Positions 8,386-14,836 of a DNA stretch of 64,000 nt are shown in pieces. The notes beneath the pieces are model-generated. The model was not told the origin of the DNA, did not search any database, and saw only the letters and a list, made by a program, of their open reading frames with translations. Source of the DNA: Kineosporia rhizophila (lineage in GTDB: Bacteria; Actinomycetota; Actinomycetes; Actinomycetales; Kineosporiaceae). The translations under genes and the position numbers were made by a program. The stretch lies in assembly GCF_021277265.1 (NCBI RefSeq), contig NZ_JAJSOH010000013.1, positions 124,001-188,000 of the forward strand, given 5' to 3'. Numbering within the stretch: the first letter of the stretch is position 1; each line of letters starts with the position of its first letter.

Positions 8386-9065
8386 GGGGTCGCCTCCTCG
8401 AGCGAGCGGGAGAACACCACCTCGTAGGTGTTCGACTCGTAGGAGGTCAGCAGCGACCGGGCCCGGGCCCGCATGTCCCGGTCGTGCCGGGGGCGCTGCT
8501 GCTCGGGCTGGTCGTGGAACCGCTCGTAGTCGGCCTGGCTGTCCCACTGGGCGTAGTTGACCACGATGTCGCCGTCCAGACCGCGCAGGATGCTGTGCGA
8601 GCGGTAGCCGGGCTGCGTGCGCATCCACTCGTCCGGCTTGGTCATCAGGTCCACCAGTTCGGCCTGGTCGGCGCCGTCGCAGCCCATCAGCACGATCACG
8701 GTGAAGTCGTCCCGGTCGGGATCGATCAGCACCGGGGCGTCCGCGGAGCTCTGCACGGTGACCACCTCGGTCTTCAGCAGGTGCACCGAGGTGGTCAGGT
8801 CGGTGAAGTACGGCACCGTGTTGTGCTTGAAGTTCTCGCCCTCGTAGCGCTCGCGCAGGTCGGCCAGCGAACGCCACTGGATGTAGTTGGCGGCGCAGGG
8901 TTTCGCGATCCCGCCGTGCAGGGTGGAGGAGCGCCAGCCGTCGTAGTTGGCGTTGGAGATGATGCCGCGCATCGCCTCCAGCAGGGTGGCCTGCTTCTGC
9001 AGGTCGGTGGTGTTGAACAGGTTGAAGACGGTCAGCGAGCCGTTGTCGGGGGTGATGAGGGGCAT
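8382..9065 (-). CDS. tandem ABM-domain antibiotic biosynthesis monooxygenase
   Basis: The 227-residue protein contains two antibiotic-biosynthesis-monooxygenase folds (about residues 10-105 and 115-215). Each has a similar core: MRGIISNANYDGWRSS then NYIQWRSLADLRERY, and MRTQPGYRSHSILRG then NYAQWDSQADYERF. Enzymes of this type oxidise anthrone-like polyketides to quinones without cofactor. A good AGGAGG lies before the ATG. It is strong evidence that region A tailors an aromatic polyketide. Confidence 0.85.
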   Translation of the reverse strand: MPLITPDNGSLTVFNLFNTTDLQKQATLLEAMRGIISNANYDGWRSSTLHGGIAKPCAANYIQWRSLADLRERYEGENFKHNTVPYFTDLTTSVHLLKTEVVTVQSSADAPVLIDPDRDDFTVIVLMGCDGADQAELVDLMTKPDEWMRTQPGYRSHSILRGLDGDIVVNYAQWDSQADYERFHDQPEQQRPRHDRDMRARARSLLTSYESNTYEVVFSRSLEEATP

Positions 9066-9073
9066 GGGTCCTC

Positions 9074-10117
9074 CTAGGGGCGCTTGGTGCCGTGGACGAT
9101 GGACTGCAGGCCGGCCCGGCTCAGACCGGTCACCTCGATGCCGAGTTCGGCGAGCAGGACGCGGAAGTCCTCCAGCGAGCGCTGCTTGCCGTCGCAGAGC
9201 ACCAGCATGTCCATGTCCATCAGGCCGATCGCCTCGTCGAACTGCGCGTCGACCCCGACCACGGCCTCGATGACGGCCAGGTCGTCGCCCGGGCGCATGG
9301 CGGTGGCGATGTTGCGCAGGATGGCCCGGGTGCGCGAGTCGTCCCAGTCGTGCAGGACGTTCGAGATCAGGAAGATGTCGCTGCCGCTGGGCAGTTCGTC
9401 GAAGAACGAGCCCGGGGCCAGGGTGACCCGTTCGGCGACCCCGGCGTCCTGGAGCACCTGGGGGGCCCGGGCCAGGACGTCCGGCTGGTCGACCAGGACG
9501 CCGTTCAGGTGGGGGAACTCGCGCAGGACGGACGAGAGCAGGGCCCCGCGTCCGCCGCCGATGTCGGTGACCGACTTGTAGCGGCTGAAGTCGATGCCCT
9601 GCACCACCGGGCGGATGACGTGGCGCGAGAGTTCGGTCATGGCCGCGTTGAACACCGCGCCGGTGTCGGGGTGGGTGTCGAAGAAGTCCCAGACCCCGGT
9701 GCCGTGGACGGCCGCGAACGGCGACCGGCCGGTGCGCACCGCGGTGGGCAGATGGGCCCAGGTGGCCCGGTCGGCGCTGGAGCCGGACCAGCGCGCGAAG
9801 TTGCGCATCGAGTGGGCCGACTCGGTGGCCAGGGCCTCTCCGAGCTCGGTCAGTTCCAGGGTGCCGTGCGGGGCCTCGGCGATCAGGCCCACCGCGCGGG
9901 CGGCCCGGCAGAAGCGGTCACTGATGTCCCGCTCCAGACCCAGCCGGAAGGCCAGCTGGGTGGGGGTCAGGCTCCCGGCCCGGAACGCGTCGGCGACCCC
10001 GAGTTCGGCGAAGGTGCTGACGACCCCCGCACGCCAGCTCCCCATCAGCAGGTCGAGGATCTGCACGCTCACCGGAGGTCGGGCCGGCAGGGTCCTTGCG
10101 TCGTCCGAAATCTTCAT
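9074..10117 (-). CDS. plant-type O-methyltransferase
   Basis: The 347-residue protein has an N-terminal dimerisation helix domain (LDLLMGSWRAGVVSTFAELGVADAF) and a C-terminal SAM domain with DIGGGRGALL near residue 182, VDQPDV, and the catalytic-His segment ISNVLHDWDD near residue 254. This is the DnrK/TcmN-C family that methylates phenolic hydroxyls of polyketides. It is the first gene of the tailoring operon; its ATG is preceded by AAGGGA. The enzyme usually acts on a phenol; which one cannot be told. Confidence 0.92.
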   Translation of the reverse strand: MKISDDARTLPARPPVSVQILDLLMGSWRAGVVSTFAELGVADAFRAGSLTPTQLAFRLGLERDISDRFCRAARAVGLIAEAPHGTLELTELGEALATESAHSMRNFARWSGSSADRATWAHLPTAVRTGRSPFAAVHGTGVWDFFDTHPDTGAVFNAAMTELSRHVIRPVVQGIDFSRYKSVTDIGGGRGALLSSVLREFPHLNGVLVDQPDVLARAPQVLQDAGVAERVTLAPGSFFDELPSGSDIFLISNVLHDWDDSRTRAILRNIATAMRPGDDLAVIEAVVGVDAQFDEAIGLMDMDMLVLCDGKQRSLEDFRVLLAELGIEVTGLSRAGLQSIVHGTKRP

Positions 10118-10241
10118 GATGTCCCTTCGGGGGTACGCGGAACCGAGGGCGACGAACGTGGTTCCACTGAGATGGTCGTCGCCTCGGCGAACAGGCCGAC
10201 AGGTATGCCTGTGGGAGGGAGGTGGGATCTTCGGGGCGGGA

Positions 10242-10268
10242 CTGTGGGCGGGCGCGGCCGGCCCACAG
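10242..10268 (-). other. hairpin between the exporter and the tailoring operon
   Basis: CTGTGGGC (10242-10249) pairs with GCCCACAG (10261-10268) around an 11-base loop. There is no T-tract on the minus-strand side, so it may be a weak or factor-aided terminator for the exporter gene, or an attenuator. Confidence 0.4.
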
Positions 10269-10279
10269 CCCCGCGGGTG

Positions 10280-11932
10280 CTATGCCGTGGGCGTACCGGC
10301 CTCACGGCCGGCACCCGCCTCGGCCGGGTCGGCCTCGGCGCTGGGCCGGGCAGCTGCGGTCTTGGGGATCAGGAAGGTGGCCAGCAGCCCCAGGAACAGC
10401 AGGGCGGCGCAGGTGTAGCCGTTGATCTGCACGCCGTAGGTCATGGCCTCACGGGCGGCATCGGCGGCCGACGCCGTGTTCGGGTCGGCGGCCAGAGCCG
10501 GGATGGCCGCACCGGCGCTGTCGCCGACGGCCTTGCCGAGCTCTTCGGCCGCGCCCGCGGGGGCTCCGGAGTCCTTCAGCCGATCCACCGTGCTGGAAGC
10601 CAGGACGCTGAAGAACGTGGTGGTCAGCACCGCGATACCGAGGGCGGAGCCGAGCTGGCGGGAGGCGCTCTGGATGCCCGAGCCCTGACCGGCCTTGCGC
10701 GGCGGGACGTCGACCAGGACCACGTTGGTGACCTGGGCGGTGGCGAAGCCGACGCCGGTGCCGTACAGGAACAGGCCGATCGCGATGATCCACCAGCTGG
10801 AGTCGCTGCGGGCCAGGACCGCGAAGACCAGCAGGCCCAGCGCCTCCAGGACGAGGCCGATCTGGACCAGGCGCACCGGGGAGGTCTTCTCGGCCATCCC
10901 GAAGCTGGCGCCGCTGGCGAAGAAGCTGCCGATCGCCACCACGGCGATCATCAGGCCGGTCTGCAGGGTCGAGTAGCCCAGGGTGAACTGCAGCCACAGC
11001 GGCAGCACGGCCAGGATCCCGAACTCGGCCAGGCCGATGATCAGGGTGGCCAGGTTGCCGGTGCTGAACGACCGGATCGAGAACAGCTGGGTGTCCATCA
11101 GCGGCTCGGGCGAGCGGGTCCGGGTCAGCCGGGCCTGGTGCAGCAGGAACAGGACCAGGGCCACCGCCGAGACGGCCAGCGCGACCGGGATCACCGACAG
11201 GTCGCCGAACGAGATGCCCAGCGGCCCGGACTCCCGGGTCGACTCCCACCAGCCGTAGTTGCGGCCCTCGATCAGGCCGAAGGCCAGCAGCCCCAGGCCG
11301 ACCACCGACAGCACGGCCCCGAGCACGTCGAGGGCGGCCCGCTGGGTGTGGGCCTCGGTCAGGTACTTCATCACGCCGGCCACGATCATCGCGATTACCA
11401 CGATGTTGATGCCGAAGGCCCAGCGCCAGGAGATCTCGCCCAGCCAGCCGCCCAGCAGCGGGCCGACCGCGGCGGCCGCGCCGATGGTGGAACCCCAGAT
11501 GGCGAAGGCCTTTCCGCGGTCCGGCCCCTGGAAGGTGTAGTTCAGCAGGGCCAGCGAGGTGGGCATGACGATCGACCCGCCGATGCCCTGCACCAGGCGC
11601 GCGGCGATCAGCACGTCACCGTTGGGGGCCAGGGCCGCGGCGATGCTGGCCACCCCGAACAGGAGGGTGCCGAGCAGGAAGAGCCGACGGGCCCCCCAGA
11701 TGTCGGAAAGGCGCCCCATCACCAGCAGCAGGGCCGCCAGGGCGATGGCGTAGGACTCCTGGATCCACTGCGCGTCGAGCGAGGAGATGTCCAGGTCTTC
11801 CACGATCGGCGGGATGATCACGTTGACGATGGTGAAGTCGACGACCACGAGGGAGACCCCCAGTGAGATCGCCAGCAGGCCCATCCAGTCACTTCTGGAC
11901 GCCTGCACGGGGTTCGGTGCATCGGCCGACAT
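10280..11932 (-). CDS. 14-TM MFS drug exporter (DHA2, EmrB/QacA type)
   Basis: The 550-residue membrane protein has the DHA2 pattern: motif A-like GRLSDIWGARRLF between TM2 and TM3, motif C-like IGAAAAVGPLLGGWLGE in TM5, and long hydrophobic spans consistent with 14 helices. These proton-coupled exporters (TcmA type) pump aromatic polyketides from the producer. It lies on the same strand directly upstream of the tailoring operon, so it is probably the matching exporter. Confidence 0.9.
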   Translation of the reverse strand: MSADAPNPVQASRSDWMGLLAISLGVSLVVVDFTIVNVIIPPIVEDLDISSLDAQWIQESYAIALAALLLVMGRLSDIWGARRLFLLGTLLFGVASIAAALAPNGDVLIAARLVQGIGGSIVMPTSLALLNYTFQGPDRGKAFAIWGSTIGAAAAVGPLLGGWLGEISWRWAFGINIVVIAMIVAGVMKYLTEAHTQRAALDVLGAVLSVVGLGLLAFGLIEGRNYGWWESTRESGPLGISFGDLSVIPVALAVSAVALVLFLLHQARLTRTRSPEPLMDTQLFSIRSFSTGNLATLIIGLAEFGILAVLPLWLQFTLGYSTLQTGLMIAVVAIGSFFASGASFGMAEKTSPVRLVQIGLVLEALGLLVFAVLARSDSSWWIIAIGLFLYGTGVGFATAQVTNVVLVDVPPRKAGQGSGIQSASRQLGSALGIAVLTTTFFSVLASSTVDRLKDSGAPAGAAEELGKAVGDSAGAAIPALAADPNTASAADAAREAMTYGVQINGYTCAALLFLGLLATFLIPKTAAARPSAEADPAEAGAGREAGTPTA

Positions 11933-12070
11933 GAGGTGGCCTCTCTCGGTAGTGGAGACGGGCTGGGCGGTCCGGGCTGGCCGGATCTGCGCCTCGAGCC
12001 GAGATTCCCACCGCGGCGTGACAGGTCCTGTCCGCTACTACGCCTTCGAGAGGGGCTGTTCAGGGGAGGA

Positions 12071-12775
12071 TCAGCCGGCGTCGGTCAGGCAGAAGGGGTG
12101 CCCGGCCGGGTCGCGGAACACCCGGAACGTGAGCTGATCGCCCGGCACCCTTGTGGCCCCGGCCTGCAGCGCGTGCGCCTCACCGGCGTCCAGGTCGTCC
12201 ACCGCGATGTCGAGATGGGCCTGCTGCGGGTGCGCCGGATCGGGCCACTGCGGGGCGGTGTAGCCCTCGACCTGCCGGAACTTCACCACGAAGCTGCGGT
12301 CCGGGCTCAGCACGGGCTCGCCGGAGGCCACCTCGACACCCAGCAGTCGCCCGTAGAACGCGGCCAGTGCGGCCGCGTCGGGGGCGTCGACCACGACCGC
12401 CTCCAGACCGGCCGCCTCGCCGACGCCCGAACAGCAGCACAGGCCGAACGGGTGCCCGGCCGGGTCAGCCAGGGTGATGTGGCCGAATGTCTGCTCCAGC
12501 CGTGTCGCCCCCAGCCGCTCGGCCTGCTGAGCGGTTGCTGCCGGATCGCTGACCAGCAGATCCAGCCGAAACTGGGACGGCGGCCCCGGCACGTGGTCAG
12601 GTGCCGCCTGCAGCCCGACCTCGAACCCCTCCCGGGTGCGCAGGGTGACCCAGCCGGCGTCGGACTCGGCGATCGTCCAGCCGGTCAGCGAGGCGTAGAA
12701 CCCGGCCAGGGCCTCGATGTCGGCCGCATCGAGAACGACCGCCTCAAGACGCCCACGAATCGATTCGCCCGACAT
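12071..12775 (-). CDS. two-domain VOC (glyoxalase/bleomycin-resistance) protein
   Basis: The 234-residue protein consists of two consecutive VOC repeats, about 1-115 and 120-234. Both keep the strand ending DPAGHPFGLC or DPAGHPFCLT and the DAADIEALAGFY/DAPDAAALAAFY helix. Tandem VOC proteins bind or sequester drugs or catalyse small-molecule rearrangements; metal ligands are not clearly conserved. It lies between the two clusters with its own leader, so assignment to either is uncertain. A run of three Cys (GLCCCSG) joins the two domains. Confidence 0.82.
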   Translation of the reverse strand: MSGESIRGRLEAVVLDAADIEALAGFYASLTGWTIAESDAGWVTLRTREGFEVGLQAAPDHVPGPPSQFRLDLLVSDPAATAQQAERLGATRLEQTFGHITLADPAGHPFGLCCCSGVGEAAGLEAVVVDAPDAAALAAFYGRLLGVEVASGEPVLSPDRSFVVKFRQVEGYTAPQWPDPAHPQQAHLDIAVDDLDAGEAHALQAGATRVPGDQLTFRVFRDPAGHPFCLTDAG

Positions 12776-12842
12776 GCGGCAACCCTATGCTCAGCCGCCC
12801 CAGTACGACCCCCTTTGCCGCGACTCGCACCGGCGGGCCTTC

Positions 12843-13247
12843 TCACCGAGCGAGAATGTCGATCTCCGCCGCCCCGGAGTCCTTGACACTGGTCTCGAGC
12901 GTGGCCGGGCCGGGCACAGCCCCCGGTGGCAAAGTGACCGTGGTGGCGAAGGCGCCGGTCTCGATGTCCGCCTGGGCCTCACCCACGTCGATCCGGGTCT
13001 CCCCTTGAACCAGGAAGAGCCTGATCGGCCGGGTCATCCCCTTCGACTCCGCCGCCCTGCCGTTGGCGATCGTGTCACCGCACTCGCTGAGGAACGACTC
13101 CCCCTGCACCTCAAGGGAATCGCCGGGGACGGCCTCGCGAATCGACACCAGCAGGCCGGGGCGGGCACAACCAGCGTTCTCAGACGTCGACGTTGCGCAG
13201 GCCGCCAGTCCGGCCACCGCCAGCAGAACGACCACAGACCGCGCCAT
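12843..13247 (-). CDS. secreted lipoprotein of unknown function
   Basis: The 134-residue protein has an N-terminal signal ending in a lipobox (LAGLAAC), so Cys-17 should be lipidated and the protein anchored outside the membrane. The rest is beta-rich, with sequences such as GDSLEVQGESF and GAVPGPATLETS that suggest an immunoglobulin-like fold, and two further Cys. AAGGAGG precedes the ATG. No family is recognised. It is monocistronic, between the VOC gene and the NRPS-cluster thioesterase. Confidence 0.72.
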   Translation of the reverse strand: MARSVVVLLAVAGLAACATSTSENAGCARPGLLVSIREAVPGDSLEVQGESFLSECGDTIANGRAAESKGMTRPIRLFLVQGETRIDVGEAQADIETGAFATTVTLPPGAVPGPATLETSVKDSGAAEIDILAR

Positions 13248-13286
13248 CCCTGGCCTCCTTCGACACTCCCCGACGCAGAAATCCTG

Positions 13287-14021
13287 TCACATCGGCGCGA
13301 GCACGTCCCTCACTACCTCCGATAGCCGGGGCACCAGGAAGAAGTGCCCGCCCGGATGCACGCCCAGCCGGAAGGGCCCGGCGGTGACATCGGCCCAGTG
13401 CTCCATCAGCGGCGGCGGGGCATGCTGGTCGTCGGTTCCGGACAGAGCCAGGACCGGGGTGCACAACGGCGGATGGGGCAGGGCCGCATAGGTTTCGACG
13501 GCCTGGTAGTCGGAACGCATGATCGGCAGGATCAGGGCGCGCATGTCCGGGTCGGCCAGCAGGGCCTCCGGGACACCGCCCAGCTGAAGCACTTCCGCTG
13601 CGAAGGCCTTGTCGTCGAGCTGGTGCAGCACACCGGGACGATGGTGGCGCCGGGCGATCCGGCCCGAGACGACGAGCCGTTGCAGGGTTGTCGAGGTCTC
13701 CAGGCGGCGGGCGACCTCATAGGCCACGAGAGCACCCATGCTGTGCCCGAACAGCCACAGCGGTGTCCCGTCGAGAAGGCCCGGCACTTCGGCTGTCTGG
13801 TCGGCCAGACGCTGCAGATCGGGTACGAGCGGCTCGCCGAAACGGTCTTCCCGGCCGGGGTACTGCACGGCCCAGAGTTCGCAGTCTGCGGGTAGCGCCG
13901 CGGCCCAGTCACGGTAGAAGCCCGCACCCGCGCCTGCGGGTGGGAAGCAGACGAAGCGACGGGCGCGCACGCCCCGGGCCGGCCACCGCCGCACCCAGGA
14001 GGCCGTCGTGGCTGTGGTCAC
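13287..14021 (-). CDS. type II (editing) thioesterase
   Basis: This 244-residue alpha/beta hydrolase has the N-terminal RRFVCFPPAGAGAGFYRDWA and YPGREDR, the nucleophile GHSMG near residue 93, the acid in SGTDDQHAP and the His in HPGGHFF near residue 225. It is the RifR/GrsT-type enzyme that removes misprimed acyl groups from carrier proteins. The GTG start overlaps the dehydratase stop (GTGA), making it the last gene of the NRPS operon that starts at the MbtH gene. It is probably not the product-releasing enzyme, since a serine hydrolase is fused to the last module. Confidence 0.92.
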   Translation of the reverse strand: MTTATTASWVRRWPARGVRARRFVCFPPAGAGAGFYRDWAAALPADCELWAVQYPGREDRFGEPLVPDLQRLADQTAEVPGLLDGTPLWLFGHSMGALVAYEVARRLETSTTLQRLVVSGRIARRHHRPGVLHQLDDKAFAAEVLQLGGVPEALLADPDMRALILPIMRSDYQAVETYAALPHPPLCTPVLALSGTDDQHAPPPLMEHWADVTAGPFRLGVHPGGHFFLVPRLSEVVRDVLAPM

Positions 14022-14836
14022 GACGTTGCCAGAAGCTGCTCGATCGGTGCGAGAGTGGCCACCATGCGGCCGATCTCGAGCACAGGCACGCCGTTCACCC
14101 GACTGCCCCCACGCACGATGCTCATGCCGCCGAGGTTCCGCACGAAGACGATCTCGTGGTCGATCCGGGAGCCCAGCTGCACGGGCGGGCCGAACGTGAC
14201 CCGTTCGGCGGTGCCCGCCACCGGAACCCCGCCGACGCTCACGTGCGGGTGGGGGCGTTCGGCGAGCAGGAGGACGAGGGCCGCCTGGGCCCAGGACTCC
14301 AGCAGCATGGCCTGAGGCAGCACATCGCCCACCGGTTCCAGCCAGGCCGGTTCGGCCGACACGGTGTGGTGGGCCACAGCCCGCTTGCCCGGCACGAGTT
14401 CGCTGACCTGGTCGACCAAGAGGATGGGAGGGCGGTGCGGAATGATGCCGGCGATCGCCTCCCGGTCCAGCACAACCGGCAGCTCTGCGGCCGGAGGACG
14501 CACCGGGAGCGGTCCCGGATGGTGGGCGGCCTGGGTGCGGAAGCGGATCTGGGCCGATGGGCGACCGGCGGCCGTGACCATTGCGGTGCATAGACTTCCG
14601 CCGGGCTCGACGGTGATCTTGGCGACGATCTCCTCACCGGGGAAGGTCGGGCCGACGAACCGGCACTGCTCGACCTCGACCAGTTCGGCGTCCGGGAAGG
14701 CCCGCCGGACCACGTCGACCAGGTAGGCGCCCGGCACGAGCGGGAAGTCGGGGTAGTGGCCTTTCAACACCGAATGATGGACGGGTGTGGTCACCTTCAC
14801 GGTGATGCCTACCGGGGTGGTGGTGTCAGTGGTCAT
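14018..14836 (-). CDS. double-hotdog 3-hydroxyacyl-ACP dehydratase
   Basis: The 272-residue protein is two hotdog folds in tandem. The N-domain has the FabZ/ApeI-type loop GHYPDFPLVPG (residues 26-36) with the catalytic His, but no acid on the following helix (YLVDVV). The C-domain starts with FabZ-like PHRPPILLVDQV, lacks the His loop, and keeps the helix Glu in LLESWAQA. FabZ-type active sites use His from one fold and Glu/Asp from the partner, so one composite site may remain per chain. With the KAS III, ketoreductase and ACP at 47861-49875 it could make a 2-enoyl starter. Its ATG overlaps the NRPS stop as ATGA. Confidence 0.82.
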   Translation of the reverse strand: MTTDTTTPVGITVKVTTPVHHSVLKGHYPDFPLVPGAYLVDVVRRAFPDAELVEVEQCRFVGPTFPGEEIVAKITVEPGGSLCTAMVTAAGRPSAQIRFRTQAAHHPGPLPVRPPAAELPVVLDREAIAGIIPHRPPILLVDQVSELVPGKRAVAHHTVSAEPAWLEPVGDVLPQAMLLESWAQAALVLLLAERPHPHVSVGGVPVAGTAERVTFGPPVQLGSRIDHEIVFVRNLGGMSIVRGGSRVNGVPVLEIGRMVATLAPIEQLLATS

